NCBI RefSeq assembly: GCF_014647755.1
Contig: NZ_BMPU01000002.1
Coordinates: 310,001 to 374,000, forward strand
Direction of reading: 5' to 3'
Length of the DNA stretch: 64,000 nt
Origin: Porphyromonas pasteri
GTDB lineage: Bacteria; Bacteroidota; Bacteroidia; Bacteroidales; Porphyromonadaceae
The translations under genes and the position numbers were made by a program. Positions 34,451 to 42,667 of this stretch are shown here, one piece after another; position 1 is the first letter of the stretch, and each line of letters begins with the position of its first letter. The notes below the pieces were generated by a model, which saw only the letters and a list, made by a program, of their open reading frames with translations, did no database searches and had not been told where the DNA came from.

Positions 34451-34526
34451 CCACGTACCTGGTCTTATCATCTACGTACGTAGTCCATAGGATCATCGTG
34501 CGTAGACCTTAAATCCACGTACGTAG
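34451..34526 (+). repeat. Four-unit ACGT/ACGT array (21-22-21 spacing), copy D
   Basis: Units centred at 34456/7, 34477/8, 34499/500 and 34520/1. Upstream (about 34375-34440) A-tracts and agcgcaagaaaaag/gagaaaagc resemble the 225-bp element in the same order, so this is probably a more diverged copy. No ACC-N6-GGT array follows. Confidence 0.85.
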
Positions 34527-34619
34527 ACAAAGAAATAGCTCGCTTGTTTCGACAGAGTAGCACTACGGATCGGGAGCTTTTGCACCGGCTCTTCGAGCGA
34601 ATGCTTGTAGTGAAATGGA

Positions 34620-34658
34620 CAGCGCCCGCACCGAGTCGATGGCTCGGTGCGGGCGCTG
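34620..34658 (-). terminator. Terminator of the small lipoprotein gene
   Basis: Perfect 16-bp GC-rich stem (34620-34635 with 34643-34658) downstream of the minus-strand gene; the T-tract after it is weak. Confidence 0.75.
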
Positions 34659-34681
34659 TGATAGGGTAGAGTGGGAGATGC

Positions 34682-35170
34682 TTACTTCTTCGACTTGAGG
34701 TGAGCGGTGAAGCGCTTAGCGTTGTCCGTGGGGTTGAAGGTCATCGTGCCAGCCTGTATATCGACGGCAGCATCGGCCTCGAGGCGGTTGATGATGGTCT
34801 CGACCTCGGTGCCCCTGATGCTGCGCGCTACGTCGGAGGAGTAGCTGGGGCGGCTGAGGTGGACGACGCCATTGCGGTAGACGTAGCTGGTAGACATCGT
34901 AGCAGAGAGCTCGCGCTTCTTGGTCTGAGAGCCCCCATCCTGGATCTTCTGGGTGAACTTACCATAGCCGACCTCGATGGAGGCCTGACCCTTGCGGATG
35001 AAGGAGATGGTGACGTCGATCGTCGTCGTGGTGCCACCCGAGGTGGTCGTGAGGTTGGGGATGGTCCAGACTGTGCTGGTGAGGGCATCCGTTTCGGGCT
35101 CTGAGGAGCAAGCCGAGAGGCCGAGAATCGCCCCGAAGGCGAGGAGTAAAAGAGTGGTGAATCGCTTCAT
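34682..35170 (-). CDS. Hypothetical lipoprotein
   Basis: The 162-residue protein has a lipoprotein signal (MKRFTTLLLLAFGAILGLSAC) and then SSEPETDALTSTVWTIPNLTT. The body is beta-rich with many Ser and Thr and looks like a single small beta-sandwich or lipocalin-like fold, comparable to other Bacteroidales lipoproteins that start with a TVW or TW motif. No function can be assigned. It stands alone between array copy D and the divergent OmpA-family pair. Confidence 0.7.
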   Translation of the reverse strand: MKRFTTLLLLAFGAILGLSACSSEPETDALTSTVWTIPNLTTTSGGTTTTIDVTISFIRKGQASIEVGYGKFTQKIQDGGSQTKKRELSATMSTSYVYRNGVVHLSRPSYSSDVARSIRGTEVETIINRLEADAAVDIQAGTMTFNPTDNAKRFTAHLKSKK

Positions 35171-35349
35171 CTGTGGTTTACTATTATATATTGTCTGTGG
35201 TCACAAAGAAAGGGCGCAGCAAGCGAACGCCCGATGGACTACTCTTCTAACGCTTGATTATAAGGGAATTGCATATCGTGGGCGATAGTGTGAATTGTGA
35301 AAAAGTTGGACTTGTGATCTGCATAAGTATTCTGGTAGAAAAAATCGGT

Positions 35350-35357
35350 TAACTTTG
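35350..35357 (+). promoter_or_regulatory. -7 box of the OmpA-family pair
   Basis: TAACTTTG; about 20 bases upstream is ttctgg in place of an exact TTG. The leader would be about 40 bases. Confidence 0.6.
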
Positions 35358-35402
35358 CATCATCCCTATATACGCTAACTCGCTTAATAGTATAGTTAAA
35401 TT

Positions 35403-36536
35403 ATGAATCTCAAGTACTCGCTGCTGGTCTTAGCAGGGATCTCTTCCCTGGCCGCACAGGCTCAGACCTCGCAGCCCACAACGATCGAAGCTCCCGCTCA
35501 CCGTGTAGCTTTCGCTCACGAGCCCGGAGCTAACTACTTCATCTCGCTCGCCGGTGGTGTAGGCGCTATGTTCCTCGAAGGAAACAACACGCCCAAGCTC
35601 ACCGACCGTCTCTCTTGGACGGCAGCTCTCTCTCTCGGTAAGTGGCACAACCCTTACTACGCTACTCGTCTGAAGGTCGTCGGAGGTGAAGCTTACACCT
35701 ACAGCAAGCTCAACTCTGCGCTTCGCAACGACAACTACTTCGTCGGTGGTCACTATGACTTCATGTTCGATGTAGTGAACTTCTTCTCTACCTACAACCC
35801 CAACCGCGTATTCCACATCATTCCTTACGTAGGGGTAGGCTATGAGTACAAGTTCAACCACACGGTAGCAGGTCTGCCCAACACGCACGCTGCTACGGCT
35901 AACGGTGGTCTCCAGCTGTCCTTCCACGTCGCTCCCCGCGTCAACATCTTCGTCGAGGGTGAAGCTACGTACAACGGCTTCCACATCCGTAAGTCTTACG
36001 CTCCTGACTTCTCCAACGCATTCCGCGTATCTGCTATCGCAGGTCTGACCTTCAACGTCGGTCGTCAGGGCTTCGCTCCTGTTGAGCCCCTCGATCAGGC
36101 TTACATCGATGGCCTGCAGTCTCAGATCAACGCCCTGCGTGCTGAGAACGCTGAGCTCGCTAAGCGCCCCGAAAAGTGCCCCGAACTGGAAGTCGCAGCT
36201 CCTGTGGCTAACGACCGCTTCGTAGCTGATAAGTCTATCCTCTTCGCACAGGGTAAGTCTGCTGTCAGCAACGACCAGCTCATCACCGTCTTCGACGCTG
36301 CTGAATTCGTCAACAAGGGCGAAGGTGAACTCGTCGTCACGGGTTATGTAGCTAAGAACGAAAGCCGCTTCGCAGGCCTCGCCGAAAAGCGTGCTAAGGC
36401 TGTCGCTACCCTCCTGACGGAGAAGTATGGCGTATCAGCTGATAAGATCACCGTCGAATGGAAGGAAGCTGGTGAAGCTCCTTATAGCGCTGACCAGCAG
36501 GGCTGGAACCGCGTTGTGATCATTCGCTCTAAGTAA
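35403..36536 (+). CDS. OmpA-family outer-membrane protein, first of a tandem pair
   Basis: The 377-residue protein has a signal peptide (MNLKYSLLVLAGISSLAAQAQ), an N-terminal eight-stranded barrel (about 30-225), a short coiled coil (QSQINALRAENAELAKRP, about 240-257), and a C-terminal OmpA domain. It resembles Pgm6/Pgm7 of P. gingivalis, which form a heterotrimeric OmpA-like complex. The peptidoglycan-binding loop usually reads G(H/Y)xD; here it is TGYVAKN, so the Asp is absent, while EKRAKAV keeps the Arg. The next gene has the normal loop. The two genes are 28 bases apart. Confidence 0.9.
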   Translation: MNLKYSLLVLAGISSLAAQAQTSQPTTIEAPAHRVAFAHEPGANYFISLAGGVGAMFLEGNNTPKLTDRLSWTAALSLGKWHNPYYATRLKVVGGEAYTYSKLNSALRNDNYFVGGHYDFMFDVVNFFSTYNPNRVFHIIPYVGVGYEYKFNHTVAGLPNTHAATANGGLQLSFHVAPRVNIFVEGEATYNGFHIRKSYAPDFSNAFRVSAIAGLTFNVGRQGFAPVEPLDQAYIDGLQSQINALRAENAELAKRPEKCPELEVAAPVANDRFVADKSILFAQGKSAVSNDQLITVFDAAEFVNKGEGELVVTGYVAKNESRFAGLAEKRAKAVATLLTEKYGVSADKITVEWKEAGEAPYSADQQGWNRVVIIRSK

Positions 36537-36564
36537 TCACCTCAAGTCAAGACATTCAATTCTA

Positions 36565-37734
36565 ATGAAGACGAAAATAATGACGCTTGCACTCTGCGCT
36601 CTTGCAGCCACGAGTGCCCTGCAGGCTCAGGAGCCCGCTCAGCAGCCTTCGCACAAGACTGCCTTCGTCAAGGATGGTGCGGCACACTGGTTCCTCGAAC
36701 TCGGGGACGCTGCTACCCTCAGCCTCGGCGGTTACAACTACGACGTCAAGTTCGGCGATCGCGTTAGCTTCATCAACCCTAACCTCGCTATCGGTCGCTG
36801 GGTAACTCCCGCCTTCGGGATGCGCCTCCAGCTCCAGGGTGGTAAGCTCTACGACTATATCTCGAACCTCACTCCGGGGGCACCATACCTCCGCACTGAC
36901 GTCATCTACGGCTCCGCTCAGTATGACTTCATGCTTGACGTCATCAACTACTTCGCTCCTTACAAGGAGGATCGCTTCTTCCACCTCATTCCCTTCGTAG
37001 GGGTTGGTGTGGGCTACAAGCATCAGGCGGAAGTCCTTGGTGTCAAGGATAACAGCCACCGCTTCGGTCCTCAGGCTGACGCTGGTCTTCAGCTGAAGTT
37101 CCGCCTCGCTCGCTCCGTTGACTTCAACCTCGAAGGTAAGGTCACGGCTACCGACCTGCGTCTCCCCTCTGCGGGTGAAGCTCGTGTAGCTGGTACGGCA
37201 AGCGAAAACTTCAGCAACGCCAGCTTCATCGCTCAGGCTGGTGCTTCGCTCACCTTCCACCTCGGTCGCAAGGAGTTCGAAGCTATCACGCCTAACGATC
37301 CCGCTCTCATCGCTGACCTCAACGGCCAGATCAACGCTCTCCGTGCAGAGAACGCTGAGCTCGCTAAGCGCCCTGTCAACTGCCCTGACGTAGAAGTCCC
37401 CGTAGCTGACTCTAAGGTCATCGGTAACGTGATCTACTTCCGTATCAACAGCGCTGTCGTCGACAAGAACCAGATGGTCAACGTCTACAACATCGCCGAA
37501 TACGCTAAGAGCAACACCGAGACGATCACGCTCGTTGGTTATGCTGACCGCCAGACTGGTAACCCTGCTTACAACCTCGCTCTCTCTAAGCGTCGTGCAG
37601 AAGCTGTCGCTGACATCCTCGTCAAGAAGTACGGCATCTCTCGCGATCGTCTGAAGATCGACTGGAAGGGTGACACGGTACAGCCTTACAACGAAAACGT
37701 TTGGAACCGTATCGTCCTCATGAGCGCTGAGTAA
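36565..37734 (+). CDS. OmpA-family outer-membrane protein, second of a tandem pair
   Basis: The 389-residue protein parallels the first: signal peptide (ending ATSALQAQ), barrel domain (about 30-235), coiled coil with the same NALRAENAELAKRP, and C-terminal OmpA domain. Here the loop is VGYADRQTGNPAYN with the Asp and SKRRAEAV with the Arg, so this partner should anchor to peptidoglycan through diaminopimelate. Both probably tie the outer membrane to the wall and are abundant. A strong terminator follows at 37784. Confidence 0.92.
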   Translation: MKTKIMTLALCALAATSALQAQEPAQQPSHKTAFVKDGAAHWFLELGDAATLSLGGYNYDVKFGDRVSFINPNLAIGRWVTPAFGMRLQLQGGKLYDYISNLTPGAPYLRTDVIYGSAQYDFMLDVINYFAPYKEDRFFHLIPFVGVGVGYKHQAEVLGVKDNSHRFGPQADAGLQLKFRLARSVDFNLEGKVTATDLRLPSAGEARVAGTASENFSNASFIAQAGASLTFHLGRKEFEAITPNDPALIADLNGQINALRAENAELAKRPVNCPDVEVPVADSKVIGNVIYFRINSAVVDKNQMVNVYNIAEYAKSNTETITLVGYADRQTGNPAYNLALSKRRAEAVADILVKKYGISRDRLKIDWKGDTVQPYNENVWNRIVLMSAE

Positions 37735-37783
37735 TCCTCGCTCATAGCTCCCTAAGGTGAGCCCTGTCGCTCACCGCCCAACG

Positions 37784-37826
37784 CCCGCCCTCGGCTGACC
37801 ACAGCGTCGCCGAGGGCGGGCTCTTT
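37784..37826 (+). terminator. Terminator of the OmpA-family pair
   Basis: Perfect 12-bp stem (37784-37795 with 37809-37820) followed by ctctttta. Confidence 0.88.
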
Positions 37827-37893
37827 TATGTCGATCCGTGGGGGAGTACCCCTTTGGGGTAGGGGAGTCGGCAGAGCCTTCTTCGCTGCCTGC

Positions 37894-37924
37894 TTGCTTA
37901 GTTGGGGGCAATGTCTTATCTTTG
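37894..37924 (+). promoter_or_regulatory. Promoter of tRNA-Gln
   Basis: TTG (37894-37896), 20 bases, TATCTTTG (37917-37924). Confidence 0.75.
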
Positions 37925-37967
37925 CACCGCATTCTCCGCCCCTGCTGGGGTGGGCGAGTGATTAGGC

Positions 37968-38038
37968 TGTCTCGTGGTGTAATGGTAGCACAACAGGTTT
38001 TGGTTCTGTTTGTCAAGGTTCGAATCCTTGCGAGACAA
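37968..38038 (+). tRNA. tRNA-Gln (TTG)
   Basis: A 71-base cloverleaf with acceptor TGTCTCG/CGAGACA, anticodon TTG in the loop TTTTGGT, and T-loop TTCGAAT. The CCA end is not encoded. Confidence 0.93.
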
Positions 38039-38046
38039 CAAGCCTC

Positions 38047-38077
38047 TTGGTAGTGTGATGAGAAATATGTATCTTTG
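38047..38077 (+). promoter_or_regulatory. Promoter of tRNA-Asp/tRNA-Pro
   Basis: TTG (38047-38049), 20 bases, TATCTTTG (38070-38077), between tRNA-Gln and tRNA-Asp. Confidence 0.75.
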
Positions 38078-38110
38078 CACCATCAAAAGGCAAACGGCCA
38101 AGTCAAGTAC

Positions 38111-38187
38111 GGTGTGGTAGTTCAGCTGGTTAGAATACCTGCCTGTCACGCAGGGGGTCGCGGGTTCGAGTCCCGTCCATACCGCCA
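38111..38187 (+). tRNA. tRNA-Asp (GTC)
   Basis: A 77-base cloverleaf, acceptor GGTGTGG/CCATACC, anticodon GTC between CCTGC and GCAGG, with an encoded CCA. Confidence 0.95.
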
Positions 38188-38253
38188 GAAGGAGCTGTGT
38201 CCCCTTCTCCACGAGGAGGAGTGAGCACAGCTTCTCTTCCGAAAAGCCAAGCT

Positions 38254-38328
38254 CGGGATGTAGCGCAGTCCGGTTAGCGCACCTGCTTTGGGAGCAGGGG
38301 GTCCCAGGTTCGAATCCTGGTATCCCGA
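38254..38328 (+). tRNA. tRNA-Pro (TGG)
   Basis: A 75-base cloverleaf, acceptor CGGGATG/TATCCCG, anticodon TGG in the loop TTTGGGA, T-loop TTCGAAT. CCA is not encoded, in contrast to tRNA-Asp next to it. Confidence 0.95.
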
Positions 38329-38335
38329 CACAAGT

Positions 38336-38378
38336 AAGGAGGTCTGATGTAGAGCACTACGTCAGACCTCCTTCGTTT
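38336..38378 (+). terminator. Terminator of the Asp/Pro tRNA unit
   Basis: A 15-bp stem with one wobble pair (38336-38350 with 38359-38373), then cgttt. Confidence 0.85.
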
Positions 38379-38467
38379 ATATCATCTCCGAGAGGGTGGG
38401 CTTCAGCACCGATGTCGTACCTTTACGCCGTGAGGCCGTCGCCTCCATCCCTCTCTCCAATAGACTA

Positions 38468-40075
38468 ATGAAGCAAGAATCACGTATGATCGCCAAGACA
38501 CTGCAGGCCCTGGAGCCCGTCTTGGCACAAGAACTCGAGGCCCTCGGGGCTACCGATATCGAGCAGGGGCGCCGTATGGTCTCCTTCACAGGGGACAAGA
38601 AGGTGCTCTATCGTGCGAACTATCGTCTGCGCACGGCCCTGCGCATCCTCCTGCCTATCGCCTCCTTCCGCGCCAATGACCCCGATGAGCTCTATCGTCA
38701 GCTCAAGCGTCTGGACTGGAGCGAGTGGATGCAGGCTGGTGACACCTTTGCCTTCGACACCGTCGTCTACTCAGAGACCTTCACCCATAGTAAATATGTC
38801 GGCTACCGCGCTAAGGACGCCCTCGTCGACTTCTTCACCGAGCGTGGGGAGAAGCGCCCTATGGTGCGTCTGGACAATCCCGACCGCCTCTTCCATATCC
38901 ATATCTCGCACGATGAGGTGACGCTGGCACTCGATAGCTCGGGTGAGAGCCTGCACAAGCGTGGCTGGAGAGCAGCACAGACGGAGGCTCCGCTGAGCGA
39001 AGTCCTCGCCGCTGGTATCCTGCTGCTGGCTGGCTGGCAGGGTGAGACGGACTTCATCGATCCCATGTGTGGCTCGGGGACATTCCTCATCGAGGCAGCC
39101 CTCATCGCCCGTGGTATCGCCCCAGGCTCCTTCCGTAAGAGCTTCGCCTTCCAGCGCTGGGCGGACTATGATCCCGCCCTCTTTGCTGATGTAGAGGCCG
39201 AGTGCCGTGAGCTGAAGCCCTTCGAGCACCATATCTATGGCTCGGATAGCTCTATCGAGGCGGTGAAGGTAGCACGTCACAACGTCCGCACGGCAGGCCT
39301 TGCCGACCTCATCACCGTCAGCCATCGTGCTATGCAGGATTGTCCTGCTCCCGAGGCTCCCGCCCTCATCGTCACGAACCCGCCCTACGGCGAGCGTCTG
39401 CGTCTGCGTGATGGCGAGGAGCTCTACCGCATGATCGGCGAGCGCCTCAAGCATAACTATGCCGGCTCGACGGCTTGGATCTTGGCCTACAAGCTCGAGC
39501 ACTTCGATAAGATCGGTCTGCGCCACAGTGACCGCATCAAGATGCTCAACGGCTCGCTGGAGTGTGAGCTGCGTGCTTACACCCTCTTCGCTGGTAAGCG
39601 AGAGGACTTCAAGCGTGCTGGTGGCGAAGGCGAAGAGGAGCGTGCTCCTCGTGCTCCCCGCCCCGAGCGTGAGCGTGGCCCTCGCACCGAGAAGCCCCGT
39701 CGCTTTGACCGTCCCCGCCGTGAGGATCGCCGCGAAGGTGGCCGTCGTGATGGTGATCGTCCCAGCTTCTCTGATCGTCCCCGTCGCGAAGATCGCCGCG
39801 AAGGAGGCCGTCGTGAGGGTGATCGTCCCGGCTTCTCTGATCGTCTACGTCGTGAAGATCGCCGCGAAGGAGGCCGTCGTGATGGTGATCGTCCGAGCTT
39901 CTCCGACCGCCCACGCCGCGAAGATCGCCGTGAAGGAGGCCGTCCCGCGAAAAAAAATGAAGGGGGATTGTGGCCTAATGATCGCTTCCGCTACCGCGAT
40001 GAAGAGGGGCGTGAACATATTAGGAATAAGCGCTCTAAGCATATCCAGACCTTCTCTGGAGGTGGCGATGAGTAG
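38468..40075 (+). CDS. THUMP-domain class I methyltransferase (RlmL-like 23S rRNA G2445 enzyme) with repeat-rich basic tail
   Basis: The cytoplasmic protein has 535 residues from ATG 38468. The N-terminal half is a THUMP-type RNA-binding region (about 20-170). The methyltransferase follows with motif I DPMCGSGTFLIEAAL (near residue 198) and NPPYGERL near 305, both typical of N2-guanine methyltransferases of the RlmL kind. After residue 385 comes a disordered tail rich in Arg, Asp, Glu and Gly, with 3.6 copies of a 22-residue unit (RPRREDRREGGRRDGDRPSF is its first 20 residues). Such tails bind RNA. Another start at 38486 (MIAKTLQAL) is possible. The first ATG of the frame (38396) lies inside the presumed promoter. 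Confidence 0.9.
   Translation: MKQESRMIAKTLQALEPVLAQELEALGATDIEQGRRMVSFTGDKKVLYRANYRLRTALRILLPIASFRANDPDELYRQLKRLDWSEWMQAGDTFAFDTVVYSETFTHSKYVGYRAKDALVDFFTERGEKRPMVRLDNPDRLFHIHISHDEVTLALDSSGESLHKRGWRAAQTEAPLSEVLAAGILLLAGWQGETDFIDPMCGSGTFLIEAALIARGIAPGSFRKSFAFQRWADYDPALFADVEAECRELKPFEHHIYGSDSSIEAVKVARHNVRTAGLADLITVSHRAMQDCPAPEAPALIVTNPPYGERLRLRDGEELYRMIGERLKHNYAGSTAWILAYKLEHFDKIGLRHSDRIKMLNGSLECELRAYTLFAGKREDFKRAGGEGEEERAPRAPRPERERGPRTEKPRRFDRPRREDRREGGRRDGDRPSFSDRPRREDRREGGRREGDRPGFSDRLRREDRREGGRRDGDRPSFSDRPRREDRREGGRPAKKNEGGLWPNDRFRYRDEEGREHIRNKRSKHIQTFSGGGDE
39710..39946 (+). repeat. 66-bp in-frame tandem repeat, 3.6 copies
   Basis: Units start at 39710, 39776, 39842 and 39908, exactly 66 bp apart, each coding for 22 residues. 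Differences are mostly synonymous or D/E and S/G swaps. Confidence 0.9.
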
Positions 40076-40117
40076 CCACTGATAGCGGAGTTTGCAGCCA
40101 CCACTTGGGCCTGGCAT

Positions 40118-40147
40118 TTGGTAGTATCAAATTTTGTTGTACCTTTG
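40118..40147 (+). promoter_or_regulatory. Promoter of the tRNA-Leu pair
   Basis: TTG (40118-40120), 19 bases, TACCTTTG (40140-40147). Confidence 0.8.
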
Positions 40148-40163
40148 CAGTGCAAACAGGTCA

Positions 40164-40246
40164 GCCCAGGTGGCGGAATTGGTAGACGCGCTCGTTTCAG
40201 GTGCGAGTGTTCAAAAGACGTGCAGGTTCGATTCCTGTCCTGGGCA
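40164..40246 (+). tRNA. tRNA-Leu (CAG)
   Basis: An 83-base class II tRNA with acceptor GCCCAGG/CCTGGGC, anticodon CAG in the loop TTCAGGT, a variable arm and T-loop TTCGATT. No encoded CCA. Confidence 0.93.
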
Positions 40247-40287
40247 CAGCCTTGACGCACAGCGTCCTCAGTTTGCAAGCTTCAAAT

Positions 40288-40371
40288 ACGCGGGTGGTGA
40301 AATTGGTAGACACGCTACTTTGAGGGGGTAGTGCCGGTTACGGCGTGTGAGTTCAAATCTCATCCCGCGTA
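40288..40371 (+). tRNA. tRNA-Leu (GAG)
   Basis: An 84-base class II tRNA with perfect acceptor ACGCGGG/CCCGCGT, anticodon GAG in the loop TTGAGGG, a long variable arm and T-loop TTCAAAT. No encoded CCA. It lies 41 bases behind tRNA-Leu (CAG). Confidence 0.93.
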
Positions 40372-40385
40372 CAAAGAAAGAGAGT

Positions 40386-40425
40386 GAGACTCCTCGAGAA
40401 GTAATTCTTGAGGAGTCTCTTCGTT
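40386..40425 (+). terminator. Terminator of the tRNA-Leu unit
   Basis: A 15-bp stem with one wobble pair (40386-40400 with 40405-40419), loop gtaa, then ttcgttt. It stands 28 bases before ispE. Confidence 0.85.
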
Positions 40426-40452
40426 TATGCATACATGTCGATACGTACTACG

Positions 40453-41271
40453 ATGATCGTCTATCCTAATGCAAAGCTCAACCTTGGGCTCTTCGTCACG
40501 GGGCGCCGCTCCGATGGCTATCACCTACTGGAGACTGCCTTTCTCCCTGTACCGCTATGCGACACGCTGGAGCTCGAGCCCACTGATGCCGATGAAGACG
40601 AACTCATCGTCACGGGTGGGGTAGAGACAGGAGCCCTGCAGGACAACCTCGTCCTACGCGCCGTACGCGCCCTGCGTCAGCTGCGCTCCTTCCCCTCAGT
40701 ACGCCTCCGCCTAACCAAGCAGATCCCCTCGGGAGCGGGCATGGGTGGCGGATCAGCGGACGCTTCCTTTACCCTAACTGCTATCAATGAGCTGTGCTCG
40801 CTCGGCCTCTCTACCGAGGAGCTGGAGGCCATCGCCCTCACGCTCGGCGCCGATTGCCCCATCTTCGTGCGCAATCAGCCAGCCGTAGGGCGAGGTATCG
40901 GCGAAGTCCTTACTCCCCTTGCTCTCGATCTCAAGGGCTATCACCTCACCATCGTCAAGCCTCCCATCCATATCTCTACGGCAGAGGCTTTCCGTGGGCT
41001 CCTCCCGCTCAAGCCCGTAGCGACTCCTATCGAGAAGCTTGTTGCTCGCCCCGTAGCGGAGTGGCGTGACTGCCTCTTCAATGACTTCGAGCCAAGCCTC
41101 TTCCCTCATCATCCCGTCCTCTCGGAGATCAAGGACGAGCTCTATGCCTTGGGCGCAGACTTCGCTCTGATGACGGGCTCGGGTGCAGCGCTCTACGCCC
41201 TGTCACGTCAGCCCCTCCAGCTCGACTCCCTCCGCCGTGCGGACTACTTCCTCTACGAGGGGAAGCTTTAA
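40453..41271 (+). CDS. ispE: 4-diphosphocytidyl-2-C-methyl-D-erythritol kinase
   Basis: IspE is the cytoplasmic GHMP kinase of the non-mevalonate isoprenoid pathway. The 272-residue protein starts MIVYPNAKLNLGLFV, the usual opening of Bacteroidetes IspE, and has PSGAGMGGGSADA (ATP loop, near 94-106), ADCPIFV and the C-terminal GSGAALYALS. An ATG at 40435 would add six residues and is less typical. cbiA starts 24 bases later, so the two may be co-transcribed although their pathways are unrelated. Confidence 0.94.
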   Translation: MIVYPNAKLNLGLFVTGRRSDGYHLLETAFLPVPLCDTLELEPTDADEDELIVTGGVETGALQDNLVLRAVRALRQLRSFPSVRLRLTKQIPSGAGMGGGSADASFTLTAINELCSLGLSTEELEAIALTLGADCPIFVRNQPAVGRGIGEVLTPLALDLKGYHLTIVKPPIHISTAEAFRGLLPLKPVATPIEKLVARPVAEWRDCLFNDFEPSLFPHHPVLSEIKDELYALGADFALMTGSGAALYALSRQPLQLDSLRRADYFLYEGKL

Positions 41272-41295
41272 CGATCCTTCACCAAGACCTTCCTT

Positions 41296-42609
41296 ATGAC
41301 TTCTACATCCATTCCCCAGCTCCTCGTGGCAGCTGGCTCGTCGGGCAGTGGCAAGACGACCTTCACGCTCGGCCTACTGCGTGCGCTCAAGCGTCGTGGC
41401 CTCGCCGTGCAGAGCTTCAAGTGCGGGCCCGACTATATCGACCCAAAGTTCCACCAGCTCTCCAGCGGTCGCCCCTCTATCAATCTTGACCTTTTCATGA
41501 TGAGCCCCGAGCATATGCGTGCGGTCTATGCACGCCACACGCAGGAGGCTGATGCCGTCGTCCTCGAGGGGGTGATGGGGCTGTATGATGGCTATGTGCG
41601 TATGCATGGCTCGTCGGCCGAGGTCGCTAAGACCGTGGGCATCCCGACGGTACTGCTGGTCGATGCGCGCTCCTCCGCCTATTCCGTCGGGGCACTCCTC
41701 TACGGCTTCAAGCACTTCCGTCAGGATACGGAGGTCGTCGGGGTGGTCTTCAATCGCGTGGCCTCGGAGAATCACTACCGCTTCCTGCGTGAGGCTGCCG
41801 AAGATGCTGGGGTCATTCCCCTCGGCTATATCCCGAAGACAAAGCTCCTCGAAGTGCCATCACGCCACCTTGGCCTCTCACTCCGCGAGCTGCAGGAGCT
41901 GGATGCGCTCCCTGAAGATGTGGCAGCGCTCATCGAGAAGCACGTCGATGTGGATCGCCTGCTCGAGGCTTGTATGCGCCCTCGCCCCGCAGTCCCTGCG
42001 GAGGAAGCTGTGCCTACGTCCGCCCCTGGGCGCAAGATCGCCGTTGCCCGTGACGAAGCGTTCAACTTCATCTACGAGGAGAATATCCGCGCACTCGCTG
42101 CACAGGGCGAAGTATCCTTCTTTTCTCCGCTCAAGGATGAGGCACTTCCCGAGTGCGACCTCCTCTACCTGCCTGGTGGCTATCCGGAGTTTTACCTCAG
42201 CGAGCTGGCCGCGGCCGAGCGCTCGCGTAGCTCTATCGCTGCCTATGCCGCTGCTGGCGGGCGTGTCTTAGCCGAATGTGGGGGGATGATGTATCTCTGT
42301 CGTACTATCCGTGATGAGGAGGGGAAGGCCTACCCGATGTGTGGTGTGCTGGATCAAGAGGCTACGATGGAGGGGATGCGTCTGCGCTTAGGTTACCGCA
42401 AGCTCCGTCTTGGGGGACGCGAATACCGCGGGCATGAGTTCCACTACTCGTCCATCGTATCTCAGGAGGTCGGCGAAGAGACGGTCGGTGAGCAACTGAC
42501 AGCGCGTGACGAAGTCGCACCGACGCTCCTCTATCACCGTGGCAATGTGCTGGCGGGCTATACCCACCTCTACTTCGCTGAGCAAGATCCCTTCGCGCTC
42601 TTCTCCTAA
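41296..42609 (+). CDS. cbiA: Cobyrinic acid a,c-diamide synthase
   Basis: CbiA/CobB amidates two side chains of cobyrinate in cobalamin synthesis, using ATP and glutamine. The 437-residue protein has the Walker A AAGSSGSGKTTF (residues 12-23), FKCGPDYIDPKFH, EGVMGLYDG, and a C-terminal glutamine amidotransferase domain with LPGGYPEF and the nucleophile Cys in LAECGGMMYL. The HFHY-like EFHYSSI near the end is typical. No other cobalamin gene is in the window, so the pathway may be scattered or partial. Confidence 0.92.
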   Translation: MTSTSIPQLLVAAGSSGSGKTTFTLGLLRALKRRGLAVQSFKCGPDYIDPKFHQLSSGRPSINLDLFMMSPEHMRAVYARHTQEADAVVLEGVMGLYDGYVRMHGSSAEVAKTVGIPTVLLVDARSSAYSVGALLYGFKHFRQDTEVVGVVFNRVASENHYRFLREAAEDAGVIPLGYIPKTKLLEVPSRHLGLSLRELQELDALPEDVAALIEKHVDVDRLLEACMRPRPAVPAEEAVPTSAPGRKIAVARDEAFNFIYEENIRALAAQGEVSFFSPLKDEALPECDLLYLPGGYPEFYLSELAAAERSRSSIAAYAAAGGRVLAECGGMMYLCRTIRDEEGKAYPMCGVLDQEATMEGMRLRLGYRKLRLGGREYRGHEFHYSSIVSQEVGEETVGEQLTARDEVAPTLLYHRGNVLAGYTHLYFAEQDPFALFS

Positions 42610-42667
42610 GCTTTCCATCCCCTTTACGGCGCCCCTTTGCTTTCTTCTCTAAGGGGAGGTGGTGCGA

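Noticed and set aside
38396-38467. Upstream start of the RlmL-like protein at 38396
   Set aside because: The extra 24 residues lie over the intergenic region behind a terminator and do not resemble the THUMP domain start.
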